In this document: in pieces, positions 25,792 to 35,158 of the stretch | How positions within the stretch are numbered: position 1 is the first letter of the stretch | How the letters are laid out: every line of letters starts with the position of its first letter | Assembly: GCF_000170795.1 (NCBI RefSeq) | Contig: NZ_ABCM01000001.1 | Location: forward strand, 186,001-250,000 | Direction of reading: 5' to 3' | Length of the DNA: 64,000 nucleotides | Source: Pedobacter sp. BAL39 | Lineage (GTDB): Bacteria > Bacteroidota > Bacteroidia > Sphingobacteriales > Sphingobacteriaceae | Notes under the pieces: model-generated | Told to the model about the DNA's origin: nothing | Database searches by the model: none | Seen by the model: only the letters and a program-made list of their open reading frames with translations | Made by a program: the position numbers and the translations under genes

Positions 25792-26756
25792 TGTTGTTTG
25801 AATACTACTCGCTTAATAAAATCCTGCATGAAGCCAAGCCCATAGGCTGTCAGCTGGATGAACGCTGCAATCACGCTCAAAAATGCAACTTTTATTGACT
25901 TGTTGACCTGCCATGAATGAAAAAAGTTCAACATTAGAAATAACAGCAGTATAAAGTTACACAAATACGCCAAAGGCCAATACACAATATTGATGATTAA
26001 CGTGAACATCACAAAACAGGTGAATGCCGCAGGAAAAAAATGTACCAGCTTCAGCTCTGAGGGAAAATGTTTGTAGATATTGATGCGTGCACGTCCAAAG
26101 AAGTGCAGCTGTTTGTAAAACTGCGCAAAACTGGTGCGGCGTTTATGAAAAACTTTCGCTGCCGGGATCAGGCCAATTTTATACCCACTTTTATGGATGC
26201 GAATGCTGTATTCAATGTCTTCCCCGAGTCTGGTGAGGATAAAACCTCCAACGTTCTCCCAAACCTCGCGCGACACTCCCATATTGAAACTCCGCGGATG
26301 AAACTGACCCATGTGTTTTTTATTGCCCCTGATGCCACCGGTAGTAAAAGGTGAAGTCATCGCATAGCTGATGGCCTTCTGCACGGGCGTAAAAGTCTGG
26401 TGTGCCGCATCCGGACCACCATAGGCATCCAGATTGTGGTCGAAAAGGTAATCTTTAACCGTTTCCAGATAATCCCCGGGGATCAGGCAGTCGGAATCAA
26501 AAATGACAAAGTAATCACCTTTGGCCCGCTCAAAACCATAGTTACGGGCAAAGCCTTGCCCTTCATTGGGTTTAAAAAAATACCTGACGTCCAGTCGGTC
26601 GGCATATCGGTCTACAATTACCTTTGCATCATTTTTGGAACCATCTTCAATCACGAGTACCTCAAACTGAAGGTAAGTTTGCTTCGTGAGTGAGTTCAGC
26701 AGTTCGTCAATCTCCTGCGGACGGTTGTAAAGTGGAATAATGATAGAGAAAAACAT
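25788..26756 (-). CDS. family 2 glycosyltransferase
   Basis: 322 aa with a GT-A fold: FFSIIIPLYNRP at the N-terminus, VIEDGS, and the metal-binding DSD in YFVIFDSDCLIPGDY near residue 91. R.GEDIEYSIRIHKSGY recalls the ED..L.R acceptor/base motif. Two or three hydrophobic helices at the C-terminus anchor it to the inner membrane. It is 2 bases downstream of another GT2 gene and overlaps the next membrane-protein gene. Donor and acceptor unknown; likely envelope glycan or lipid. Confidence 0.88.
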   Translation of the reverse strand: MFFSIIIPLYNRPQEIDELLNSLTKQTYLQFEVLVIEDGSKNDAKVIVDRYADRLDVRYFFKPNEGQGFARNYGFERAKGDYFVIFDSDCLIPGDYLETVKDYLFDHNLDAYGGPDAAHQTFTPVQKAISYAMTSPFTTGGIRGNKKHMGQFHPRSFNMGVSREVWENVGGFILTRLGEDIEYSIRIHKSGYKIGLIPAAKVFHKRRTSFAQFYKQLHFFGRARINIYKHFPSELKLVHFFPAAFTCFVMFTLIINIVYWPLAYLCNFILLLFLMLNFFHSWQVNKSIKVAFLSVIAAFIQLTAYGLGFMQDFIKRVVFKQQ

Positions 26757-26758
26757 GC

Positions 26759-27712
26759 TTAGCGAATTTCTTTTTCAATCAGGTACTGGTTGCGTTCCGG
26801 TGCATTCCTGGTGACCAGCTCGGCCACGAATCCAGTAAGGAACAATTGAGACCCCAGGATGATGGCTACAAGCGCAATGTAAAACAAAGGCTGATCGGTA
26901 ATTTCTCTCTTATAAGGAATGGAGGCAGCGATGTGGTATAATTTTTCTCCGATCATCCACAATGCCATAAAAGTACCCAGGAAAAAGCTCAGCACGCCCA
27001 GAGATCCGAAAAAGTGCATTGGTCTTTTGCCGAACTTGCCGACAAAAAATATGGACAGTAAGTCCAGAAATCCGTTGATGAACCGGCTGAGGCCGAACTT
27101 CGTTACCCCATATTTCCTTGCGCGGTGTTCCACCACCTGCTCCCCGATATTTTTAAAGCCTGCCCATTTGGCAATCACAGGAATATAACGGTGCATCTCC
27201 CCATAGACCTCAATGGTCTTTACCACATCCTTACGGTAAGCTTTCAGACCACAGTTGAAGTCGTTCAGCTGAATGCCCGACATGCTGCGTGTTGCGGCAT
27301 TGAAGAGTTTCGTGGGGATGGTTTTGGTGATTGGATCGTAACGTTTCTTCTTCCAGCCGGAGATGATGTCCATCCGCTCCTCTTTCAGGCGGCGGAAGAG
27401 TTCGGGAATTTCGTCAGGGCTATCCTGCAGATCGGCATCCATCGTGATGACAACATCACCTTCAGCGGCTTCGAAAGCTACGTTTAAGGCTGCAGACTTG
27501 CCATAGTTCCTTCTGAACTTGATGCCTTTTACCGCCGGGTACTGAGCCCTTAAATCCTCAATGACCGACCAGGAAGTATCTGTACTCCCGTCATCCACAA
27601 ACAGCAGCTCGTAAGAGAAGTTATTGGCTACCATGACCTTTTCGATCCAGGCAGTCAGTTCAGGAAGAGACTCCTCTTCATTATATAAAGGAACAACAAT
27701 AGAAATATCCAT
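26759..27712 (-). CDS. family 2 glycosyltransferase, polyprenyl-phosphate-sugar synthase type
   Basis: About 317 aa from the ATG at 27712 (MDISIVVPLYNEEESLP); the frame opens nine codons earlier. Motifs of the DPM1/GtrB/ArnC group: VDDGSTD, the metal motif MDADLQDSP and LNDFNCGLKAYR. Two transmembrane helices at the C-terminus (residues ~225-300). Such enzymes load a sugar on undecaprenyl phosphate, so this is likely to charge a lipid carrier for envelope modification. First gene of the GT2 pair. Confidence 0.88.
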   Translation of the reverse strand: MDISIVVPLYNEEESLPELTAWIEKVMVANNFSYELLFVDDGSTDTSWSVIEDLRAQYPAVKGIKFRRNYGKSAALNVAFEAAEGDVVITMDADLQDSPDEIPELFRRLKEERMDIISGWKKKRYDPITKTIPTKLFNAATRSMSGIQLNDFNCGLKAYRKDVVKTIEVYGEMHRYIPVIAKWAGFKNIGEQVVEHRARKYGVTKFGLSRFINGFLDLLSIFFVGKFGKRPMHFFGSLGVLSFFLGTFMALWMIGEKLYHIAASIPYKREITDQPLFYIALVAIILGSQLFLTGFVAELVTRNAPERNQYLIEKEIR

Positions 27713-27799
27713 GATTTGATAACATGCTAAAAAAAGCAACGTGCAAATTTCATCATTAAAAATGAGAAATTCACACGTTGTTAAATGATTATATAGGCT

Positions 27800-28378
27800 T
27801 TAATCTTCCGTAGTTGGTTTAAACAATGGCGGATTCTTCTTAAGTATGGCGGCCATAATCAATGCGATGATGCCATATATCGCCAGACCTACACCGAAAC
27901 TGGTCACCACATTTTTAGGGGTAATGCGCAGCCTCTCTTCCATATTTCCACCCTGGGCCAAAGCCTCTTCAATCTGTTCTTCCGTTGCCCCAAACCTAGC
28001 CATCATGCTACGTTGAGATTCCTCAATTGCTACAGCAGCTTTTTTGGGCAATTCAGGATCTATTACCGTCATGAGGACCACGTTATATACCGTAGTGACA
28101 GCAGCGAGGATTAAAGCTATAATCAGGAATGACTTAAATGCATCTCCAAAAGTCCAGAAACCTCCAAGCTCCTTTCTGATGGACGTACCGGCATACACCA
28201 GCAGTCCGATGAAAACAACAAATGAGAACAGTTGCACCAACAGACTGGTATATGGTAACACTGGATCAATAAAATGGATCACCAACGATAATACGAGCGT
28301 CACAATGGCAATAATTACCCCGTTTGTTGCTGCCATTGTATTGAGTGTCTTTTTCTCTCCTAAAGTTTTCTCTTCCAT
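27800..28378 (-). CDS. DUF4199 membrane protein
   Basis: 192 aa with about four transmembrane helices and the conserved block LGGFWTFGDAFKSFLII, typical of DUF4199, a Bacteroidota-restricted family of unknown function. Commonly found directly upstream of GT2 genes of the DPM1 type, as here (88 bases). Confidence 0.85.
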   Translation of the reverse strand: MEEKTLGEKKTLNTMAATNGVIIAIVTLVLSLVIHFIDPVLPYTSLLVQLFSFVVFIGLLVYAGTSIRKELGGFWTFGDAFKSFLIIALILAAVTTVYNVVLMTVIDPELPKKAAVAIEESQRSMMARFGATEEQIEEALAQGGNMEERLRITPKNVVTSFGVGLAIYGIIALIMAAILKKNPPLFKPTTED

Positions 28379-28392
28379 AGTAAGCGTTATTT

Positions 28393-29064
28393 TTAGTTTT
28401 TGTTAAAATTAGCAATTAGTGTGTAAACGGCAATATCAAATTCTTTATTCGCACTGAATGAATTCAAATCGGCAATCACTTCTTCGCTTACTTTTGGCTG
28501 ATGGAAAAAGGCCATGAAAGGAACGAACAGTTCTTCCATTTCCTCAGCAATCTCTATCATGCCGGCATGGCTGACGATGTCTTCAATCGAGGTCTCTACC
28601 AGTTGCTGGTTGCTGATGAGGTCTTCATAAATGTGGAACTCATCCTGGAATTCATCTTCCTCAACGAGCAAAAACTCTTTCAGGAAATCACCCAGCTCAG
28701 GTTTGATGCGCTCATCATGACACTCATTGATATACAGAAGTAGGTTGAGCAGCTCAGTTCCTCTTTCTATAGTCTCCTCCTCAATGTCAGCCCATTCATC
28801 CGATTCCAGGTAGTCTTCTTCCAGTTTCTTTACATCATTGGCAAAAAAGTTGATCATCAGCAGATCGAAAAACACTTCTCTCAATGGTTCAAATGCAGGA
28901 TATTCGTTGAAAGCTTCGTCAAACTCCTCAACCTTTTCCAGAAAGCCCAGGTCTTTACTGAAAATCTCTACCAATCTTTCTTCCAACTGAAGGGATTCAT
29001 TTCCTGATACGACGGCAAATTTATCTAATGACGCGATCAGCGCGGTTTTTACATGATTATCCAT
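28393..29064 (-). CDS. acidic alpha-helical cytoplasmic protein, unknown
   Basis: 223 aa, strongly acidic, without signal peptide or membrane segments, predicted all-helical (long runs of E, D, L). No motif recognised. Its start overlaps the end of the dihydroorotase-like gene by 8 bases and the DUF4199 gene follows 14 bases later, so it is embedded in the operon and likely real. Confidence 0.75.
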   Translation of the reverse strand: MDNHVKTALIASLDKFAVVSGNESLQLEERLVEIFSKDLGFLEKVEEFDEAFNEYPAFEPLREVFFDLLMINFFANDVKKLEEDYLESDEWADIEEETIERGTELLNLLLYINECHDERIKPELGDFLKEFLLVEEDEFQDEFHIYEDLISNQQLVETSIEDIVSHAGMIEIAEEMEELFVPFMAFFHQPKVSEEVIADLNSFSANKEFDIAVYTLIANFNKN

Positions 29065-30319
29065 ATGCTTGCAATTGTTTGTTATTGTATACCAGTGTTA
29101 CTTTACCGGTCAGTTTTTTATTTAACAGTGGGGTATTTGATGATTTCGAATAGTTGTTCGCCAGCGTGTAGTCCCAGACTTCTGCAGGGCGGTACATCGT
29201 AAAGTTAGCATTTTCATTTTCAGCAATCACAGGTACGGGCAGGTTCAGCAATTTCCTCGGGTTGATGGACAGCTTCTCTGCGATCTGGGCGGCATCAAGC
29301 CCTGCTTTGATCAGCAGTGGAAGTACCGTCTGCAGTGCAATCACACCGTAAGCAGCAATTTCAAACTCCACCGCCTTAAATTCTATTTCCTGCGGGCGGT
29401 GCTGGGAAACAACAGCATCAATGACCCCATCTTTCAATCCGGCAATCAGGGCACGTACGTCCGACTTCCCGCGAAGCGGTGGTTTCACCTTATAGTTGCT
29501 GTCAAAGTCGTTCAGCAGTTCTTCCGTCCATACCAAGTGGTGTGCAGCTACATCGCAGCTGATCTTTAATCCGTCTTTTTTTGCCTTTTTGATTAGTGAG
29601 ACAGCACCAGCAGTAGTGATGTTGCTGATGTGCAGGGGTGCATCGTGATAGGCGGCCAGGAAAATGTCCCTGCTGATGTGCATTTCTTCAGCAAGGGCAG
29701 GTACCCCTTTCATACCCAGCAGAACACTCGTCTTGCTTTCGTTTACCTGCGACTTTCCAGAGATGTATTTATTTTCAGGGTGCACCATCAGCAACCCATC
29801 GAAACCTTTGGCATATTGCAGGGCACGGCTCATGAAGCCATCATCCGTAAGAGGCTTGCTGCCATCAGAGAAGGCCACTGCACCGGCAGTTTTCATATCA
29901 TAAAGTTCTGCCAGCTCCTTCCCTTCCAGGTCGCGGCTCACAGCACCTACGGGCAATACATCCACCAGGTTGCCGCTGGCTTTATTGATGATGTAGCGGA
30001 CCTCCGCTTTGGAATGTACCACCGGACTGCTGTTCGGCAATACAGCCAGCCCAGTAAATCCACCCGCGCGTGCAGCAGCAGTGGCTGTATCTATATCTTC
30101 TTTCGTTTCAAAACCCGGATCTCCGATGGAACAGTTGAGATCGAAAAACCCCGGCGACAATACCGCTCCTGAGCCATCGAACACCTTTTCACCATCCGCA
30201 GACTTTAAGTTACTGCCAATGGTCGTGATCTTTCCCTGGACCACACGTACATCACATACTTGTTGGTTAAACGGACTGTTGGGATCGGCAATGGTTACTC
30301 CGGTGATAAGAAGATTCAT
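29057..30319 (-). CDS. dihydroorotase-like protein with a degenerate metal site
   Basis: 420 aa amidohydrolase-fold protein of the type I dihydroorotase line. The usual HxH metal motif after PGF.DL is N62-C63-S64 here (PGFFDLNCSIGDPG), and the catalytic Asp region (ATDHAPH in active enzymes) reads VSQHRPQ. KPPLRGKSDVRALIAGLKDG and VAAHHLVWTEELL are kept, so fold and ancestry are clear while zinc catalysis looks lost. Inactive homologues (PyrC', also called PyrX) serve as structural partners of aspartate transcarbamylase, which is one possible role. Overlaps the BatA-like gene by 4 bases. Confidence 0.85.
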   Translation of the reverse strand: MNLLITGVTIADPNSPFNQQVCDVRVVQGKITTIGSNLKSADGEKVFDGSGAVLSPGFFDLNCSIGDPGFETKEDIDTATAAARAGGFTGLAVLPNSSPVVHSKAEVRYIINKASGNLVDVLPVGAVSRDLEGKELAELYDMKTAGAVAFSDGSKPLTDDGFMSRALQYAKGFDGLLMVHPENKYISGKSQVNESKTSVLLGMKGVPALAEEMHISRDIFLAAYHDAPLHISNITTAGAVSLIKKAKKDGLKISCDVAAHHLVWTEELLNDFDSNYKVKPPLRGKSDVRALIAGLKDGVIDAVVSQHRPQEIEFKAVEFEIAAYGVIALQTVLPLLIKAGLDAAQIAEKLSINPRKLLNLPVPVIAENENANFTMYRPAEVWDYTLANNYSKSSNTPLLNKKLTGKVTLVYNNKQLQAYG

Positions 30320-32361
30320 GATGTTTGTATGTTTTTTGAATTATTAAAAAATCGGATCAATAGTATTTCCAGGGCTAAAAAAACAACAGCCAAAATTAGG
30401 GAAAGTTTCCATAACTCAATGCTGTTATTTTTTGCTTGTATATTCATCGACAAGGCGTCTTTCTTAGAATTGTAAACGGATAACTGCTTGCTGTCGAACA
30501 GCGCTTTCATGTTATCTTCAGAGGCATAATGCATATCCGACTCCAGCCTGTTATCATTAAATGCGACAACCGCCAATAGCGAATCCGCTTTGCGGAGGTC
30601 ATAAAAACCCGACTGGCGCACCTGATCGGCAATATATAGCAATGTCTGATCAGGTGTCTGGCGTACATCCGGAATCACTTCTACGGCATCCGCCTTCAGG
30701 ATGAGGGTCTGATTGTTACCCAGATTGACTTTCGGTATCTCCAATGTGCTGCTCTTCCCGGTAGTATAATACAAAGGGGGTGCCTTGAGGCTGGAAAAAG
30801 CAATCTTAAACATCATCGGTACAAACACCGGGTGCCTGCCCAGGTTGCTGTCTTTCGGATCCAGGGAGACTGCCGACAGATAGATTTTCCCTGAACCCAG
30901 ACCGTATTGCGCAAAAAGAAATTCATTCAATGGCAGTTTCAGGATGTCTGTTCTCGCTTTCTGATTCTGGACTTCGAAACTGAAATGACGTTTTACCAGT
31001 GGAAGATCCATATTGGCAGGAATCTGATCGAATACGTCTTTAAACAAAGGATGTTTCAGATCAATACTGCTGCCTATTCCCGTCCCCACATTGAGCTGCC
31101 TGATGGAAGGGAGCGACAACGCATTCAGGAAAGCAGAGTAGGCATTGGCATTGGCATCGAGGTTCGGAAAAATGACCACCGATCCTCCGTTCTGCAGATA
31201 GCCCTTGAGTTGTTCCGCCAATCCGGATCCCGGCTCTTTAATTCCGGAAAGGATGATGAGCTGATATTCAGGAAGTGTGGAGTATTGGATATTTTCCTCC
31301 GGCATCTCTGTCAGCTTAAAATAAGGGTCGGCCGCATATAGCGACGGTATAAAATTCTGTACCGCATTACCGGTAATGTTGAGCACCTTCATGGAGGTGT
31401 TCACTTCAAAACTGAAGTTCATGGCATCATCGAAAGTCAGAGGAAAATCCTTGATCTGTAATATCCCCTTCTGCCAGCCGCGCTGCAGTCCTGCAAATGA
31501 CAGGGTATCGTTAACGGTCTTACCCGCATCAACCTTCGCGTTGCTGAGCGCTTTCTGTTGCCCGTTTAAGGTCAGGCGCAATGGTACATCCGCAGCGTCC
31601 TCCTCCCCATAGTTGTGGAGCTTGACGACAAGTTGTTCTGGTTGATTGGGCTGATGAACTGGCGACAGGCTCCAGATGCTGTCCACTGCAATATTGGGCT
31701 GCGGGTTCGCATTCAGCTTGATTAATGTATAACGGATATCGTTTCCAGTAGTGATTTTCTCCGTCCCCGCAAAACTCTGCTGGAAGTCAGACAAGAGGTA
31801 GGCAATCTGGTTTCCATTGGCAGCTGCAGCTCCCTGCATGCGATTGACTACCTGTTGCAGGGTCCGTCCTGCAGCGGAGATCTTTACCTCCTCCAGCAGC
31901 TGCAAGAATTCTTCTTTATTGACCAGTCGCTGGTGTTTACCCTCAAAATCATTCGTGATCAGCTGAAACTGGTCGTTCAGTGGATAGGCAGCAACGATCT
32001 CCTTTGCTTTACGCAGTGCTTCATCCAGCAGGCTTCCCTCCTGGTTGACGGTTTCCATGCTGTAGGAGTTGTCGATGTAAATGCTGACCATATTCCGCTG
32101 CCCGACATTGGTCCTGTGGTCCAAAGGAAGGTAGGGCCGGGCAAAGGCCATCACCAGAAAGGCAACGGCAAGTATGCGGCACACCAACACCATTCGGTGT
32201 TTGAGTTTTTCGCGCGAAGAATTCTGTTCGGTGGCTGCCTTCAGAAACTGAACGTTACTGAAGTAAATCTTCTTGAATTTCCTGAAATTAAATAAGTGAA
32301 TTGCAATAGGAATGGCTATTGCCAGCAGTGCGAAAAGAAAACCTGGGTATAGGAAATTCAT
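30316..32361 (-). CDS. BatA/vWFA-like inner-membrane protein
   Basis: 681 aa. The first ~80 residues are the BatA-type N-terminal domain: MNFLYPGFLFALLAIAIPIA, FNFRKFKKIYFSNV and a second helix, VCRILAVAFLVMAFARP. Then comes a von Willebrand A-like part (VSIYIDNSYSM, a partial MIDAS DxSxS), a long periplasmic region, and one C-terminal helix (LILAVVFLALEILLIRFF). Unlike true Bat proteins it stands outside a moxR-bat operon. Its role is unknown. Coupled to the dihydroorotase-like gene by 4 bases. Confidence 0.8.
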   Translation of the reverse strand: MNFLYPGFLFALLAIAIPIAIHLFNFRKFKKIYFSNVQFLKAATEQNSSREKLKHRMVLVCRILAVAFLVMAFARPYLPLDHRTNVGQRNMVSIYIDNSYSMETVNQEGSLLDEALRKAKEIVAAYPLNDQFQLITNDFEGKHQRLVNKEEFLQLLEEVKISAAGRTLQQVVNRMQGAAAANGNQIAYLLSDFQQSFAGTEKITTGNDIRYTLIKLNANPQPNIAVDSIWSLSPVHQPNQPEQLVVKLHNYGEEDAADVPLRLTLNGQQKALSNAKVDAGKTVNDTLSFAGLQRGWQKGILQIKDFPLTFDDAMNFSFEVNTSMKVLNITGNAVQNFIPSLYAADPYFKLTEMPEENIQYSTLPEYQLIILSGIKEPGSGLAEQLKGYLQNGGSVVIFPNLDANANAYSAFLNALSLPSIRQLNVGTGIGSSIDLKHPLFKDVFDQIPANMDLPLVKRHFSFEVQNQKARTDILKLPLNEFLFAQYGLGSGKIYLSAVSLDPKDSNLGRHPVFVPMMFKIAFSSLKAPPLYYTTGKSSTLEIPKVNLGNNQTLILKADAVEVIPDVRQTPDQTLLYIADQVRQSGFYDLRKADSLLAVVAFNDNRLESDMHYASEDNMKALFDSKQLSVYNSKKDALSMNIQAKNNSIELWKLSLILAVVFLALEILLIRFFNNSKNIQTS

Positions 32362-32382
32362 TAAAAACCAAAGGTAGGACTT

Positions 32383-33981
32383 TTACATGAATTTCTGCAT
32401 AGCTGTCCATAAAGTTTCATCTAAACGGTACACATCCGGCCGGAACTCTATCTTGCCATTCTGCGACCAGGCAGTGACGTAGTTGATGATCAGTGGGACC
32501 GGCTTTTTCGTGCCGAACCATTTTGGTTTCAGCTGAAAAGCATTGAGTGTATCTGCTTTTTGTGCAAGTTTCTTACGGTAAACATTCATTTTTGTGGTAT
32601 CCAGCGGTGGTAGGTTCACCTCCATGCGCAGTTGATCATACTGATATTTGCTACCCACCAGCTTCTCGGCAAACTCCAGCGGGCGTTCCACACGCACGCA
32701 ACCATGACTGATGGCCCTGTTGGCGCGGCCGAAAGCCGTTTTATTATTGGTGTCATGCAGGTAAATGCTCGAGCCATTGTCGAAAATAAACTTGAACTTA
32801 CCAAGCGCATTTCCCCCACCGGATCCCTGCTTAAACTGGAAGGGCAGTTTTTCCCTCGGATATTTGTTCCACTGGATGGTATCCGGATCGTTCACCAGCT
32901 TGCCCTTATAATAAACGTTGATGTTGTTATTGGAGAGGTAAAAAGGATCTTTACGTGCCATCCAATAGATCTCACTGCGGGCGATACTCACGGGGATATT
33001 CCAGATCGGGTTCACTTGAATGGAGTTCAGCTTACTGTACAATATTGGTGTCTCATGATTCTTGGGCTTGTCGTCCAGGCTTTTCGTCTTCAGGTAGGTC
33101 GCGATTTTTTCCTTGTAGTTCGCCTCCCTGGCACCCCCAACACATACTTTCATATGGCTCACGGTATCCTGTTTATTAAACCAGGTGAGTGAAAAGTCGG
33201 GGATATTGACTTCTACATATTCATTGCCCATGTCGGGCAGTTTCCACCTCAGGCGCTCCATATTGATGAGGATGGTCCTGGCAGAGGCAGAGCTACCCAG
33301 CCCCCCTGCTTTTAAAGCTGCCAGCTCCTTTTGTAAGGCCAGGTATTGCCCCGATGAAGGCTGAATGTCCCGCAGCAGTTTCGCCAGGTCTTTTGTGGCC
33401 AGCAGCTCCGACATGCCGGAGCTGTCAGGTCTTTTTACCGGCACATAATACCTGGAAAGCAACTTCCTCGGATTGAGACTGCCATAACTGACAAAGTTAT
33501 CATACTTGATGAGTGATGCTGCAGCACTGAGTTCGAGGTCGGCAATCAGCGGGTACACTTCCTGAATGGACTTAAACTGATCCGCCTTCAGCGTTTGTAG
33601 CAGCTCCGCTAATTCTTTGGCATGAAATATTTTAGGGTTGAAACCATGACGGTCGCTATGCAGCAGATACTGCTCCAGACTATCCAGCTGTCCGGACACA
33701 AAAAACTGCGTCACCAGGCGCGGCTCATAGTTGACATTTACGTAGAAGTTCCTGATGGTGTTGGGATTGGAGACCTTTCCTTTCAGGGAATCAAGGTGTG
33801 TTCTAAACACTACATTGTAGGCTGCCGTATCAAAATTTTTATAAAGTTTGCGATCAAAATGTGCCGACAGGACTAGTCCGACCTCAGGTGTTTCCTTAAA
33901 CCAGGAACAGGCATTTATGAATAAACTAAGGGGGATCAGGACCAACAGCGCTTTCCTCACAGGGGTGGTATTTATATACAA
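32383..33981 (-). CDS. L,D-transpeptidase (YkuD domain), lipoprotein
   Basis: 532 aa, YcbB/LdtD-like: an N-terminal scaffold domain and a C-terminal YkuD domain with the catalytic motif SHGCVRV near residue 430 and the upstream His in IYLHDTN. Forms 3-3 cross-links in peptidoglycan or attaches proteins to it. The N-terminus (PLSLFINAC) has a lipobox, so it is anchored to a membrane facing the periplasm. Transcribed away from the his promoter and probably the first gene of the following minus-strand run. Confidence 0.9.
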   Translation of the reverse strand: MYINTTPVRKALLVLIPLSLFINACSWFKETPEVGLVLSAHFDRKLYKNFDTAAYNVVFRTHLDSLKGKVSNPNTIRNFYVNVNYEPRLVTQFFVSGQLDSLEQYLLHSDRHGFNPKIFHAKELAELLQTLKADQFKSIQEVYPLIADLELSAAASLIKYDNFVSYGSLNPRKLLSRYYVPVKRPDSSGMSELLATKDLAKLLRDIQPSSGQYLALQKELAALKAGGLGSSASARTILINMERLRWKLPDMGNEYVEVNIPDFSLTWFNKQDTVSHMKVCVGGAREANYKEKIATYLKTKSLDDKPKNHETPILYSKLNSIQVNPIWNIPVSIARSEIYWMARKDPFYLSNNNINVYYKGKLVNDPDTIQWNKYPREKLPFQFKQGSGGGNALGKFKFIFDNGSSIYLHDTNNKTAFGRANRAISHGCVRVERPLEFAEKLVGSKYQYDQLRMEVNLPPLDTTKMNVYRKKLAQKADTLNAFQLKPKWFGTKKPVPLIINYVTAWSQNGKIEFRPDVYRLDETLWTAMQKFM

Positions 33982-34041
33982 AATCAGAAGTTAATTTAGT
34001 TCTTTACAGTACATTTTAATCAAATAAAATGCCATATATAT

Positions 34042-34071
34042 TTTGATTTGTAAATTCAATCTATATATTTG
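34042..34071 (+). promoter_or_regulatory. his operon promoter
   Basis: TTTG at 34042-34045 and TATATTTG at 34064-34071 match the Bacteroidota -33 and -7 elements with an 18-base spacer. Transcription would begin near 34077, giving a leader of about 180 bases before hisG that contains the His-rich ORF. Confidence 0.6.
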
Positions 34072-34121
34072 CAGCTCCTCAAGATGCTAGACATTGTTGA
34101 TTAAGGACTTAAAAATAAATT

Positions 34122-34184
34122 ATGACTCAATTTTTGAACCATCACTTACATTTGCACCATCGCCTGTTGGCGATGTATATGTAA
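34122..34184 (+). CDS. histidine-rich his leader peptide (putative attenuator)
   Basis: ATG at 34122, stop TAA at 34182-34184, 20 codons. Reads MTQFLNHHLHLHHRLLAMYM: five His codons within seven residues. It lies after the his promoter and 75 bases before hisG. A 6-bp hairpin CATCGC/GCGATG (34158-34175) begins at the last His codon. A ribosome stalled on His codons would open it, which is the logic of attenuation. I did not find a clear terminator with T-tract before hisG. Confidence 0.7.
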   Translation: MTQFLNHHLHLHHRLLAMYM

Positions 34185-34259
34185 TGTTTTGTACTTCAAA
34201 ACTTGTTTCCGACCTATTTTCCTGTTCATTAATTTTACAATTTAACTCCAAAAGCATAA

Positions 34260-35111
34260 TTGAAAACGCTAAAAATTGCTATCCAGAAATCGGGTAGACT
34301 TAACGAAAAATCAGTAGAAATTCTTAAGAACTGTGGTTTATCATTCGAAAACTACAAAAGCTCACTCATTTCCACAGTAACCAATTTCCCGCTGGAAATC
34401 CTCTTCCTAAGGGATGATGATATTCCTGAATATGTGCAGGACGGCATTGCCGACCTGGGTATCGTTGGGGAAAATGTGATCGTGGAGGCTGGTGCCGATG
34501 TGACCTACCTGCAACGTCTTGGTTTTGGAAAATGTACACTTAAGATTGCTATTCCTAATGAAAGCCCGATTACCGACCTCTCCGAGCTTGCCGGTAAAGC
34601 AATTGCCACCTCCTACCCTGTCATCCTTGAAAAATACCTCAAAGAAAACAATGTTGATGCGGAAGTAAGGACCATCTCAGGATCAGTAGAAATCGGTCCC
34701 GGACTCGGGCTAAGTGATGCCATCTGCGACATTGTTTCCACTGGTGGAACGCTGAAGAGCAATGGCCTTAAACCATTCTCAGAAGTCATGAAATCTGAAG
34801 CGATCCTGATCGGCAAAGCAGGCTCCGAGCTGATCCCCGAAGTACAGGAATTATTGCAGCGCATCATGTCCGTACTGCGTGCAAAAGAAACAAAATATGT
34901 AGTGCTGAATGTGGCAAAAACCAATCTGGAAAAAGTAGTCAACCTGCTGCCAGGAGTGAAGAGCCCTACTGTCGTGCCTTTGTTTGATGAAGACTGGGTA
35001 GCAGTACACTCGGTCATTGCGGAGTATGACTTTTGGGAAAAAATCAATGCGCTGAAAGCCGCAGGTGCAGAGGGAATTGTGGTCATGCCGATTGAAAAAA
35101 TAATCGCATAA
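34260..35111 (+). CDS. hisG: ATP phosphoribosyltransferase, long form
   Basis: First step of histidine synthesis: ATP plus PRPP to phosphoribosyl-ATP. 283 aa, the long HisG with a C-terminal ACT-like regulatory domain, so no HisZ is needed and histidine feedback is expected. Motifs: IAIQKSGRL, VGENVIVEAG and ISGSVEIGPGLGLSDAICDIVSTGGTL (PRPP site). The start codon is TTG at 34260; no in-frame ATG fits the family start KTLKIAIQKSGRL. Opens the his operon behind a His-rich leader ORF. Confidence 0.95.
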   Translation: MKTLKIAIQKSGRLNEKSVEILKNCGLSFENYKSSLISTVTNFPLEILFLRDDDIPEYVQDGIADLGIVGENVIVEAGADVTYLQRLGFGKCTLKIAIPNESPITDLSELAGKAIATSYPVILEKYLKENNVDAEVRTISGSVEIGPGLGLSDAICDIVSTGGTLKSNGLKPFSEVMKSEAILIGKAGSELIPEVQELLQRIMSVLRAKETKYVVLNVAKTNLEKVVNLLPGVKSPTVVPLFDEDWVAVHSVIAEYDFWEKINALKAAGAEGIVVMPIEKIIA

Positions 35112-35158
35112 ACACAAAAACAGTCGTTAACTATTAGTTAAACATAAACCATAACACA

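Noticed and set aside
34187..34201. TTTTG-tactt-CAAAA hairpin as the his attenuator terminator
   Set aside because: Stem is five weak A/T-rich pairs and is not followed by a T-run, so it is unlikely to terminate transcription.
34094..34297. 67-aa frame MLIKDLKINYDSIF... overlapping the his leader
   Set aside because: Starts at a TTG, has no family character and conflicts with both the His-rich leader ORF and the hisG start; the leader frame explains the region better.
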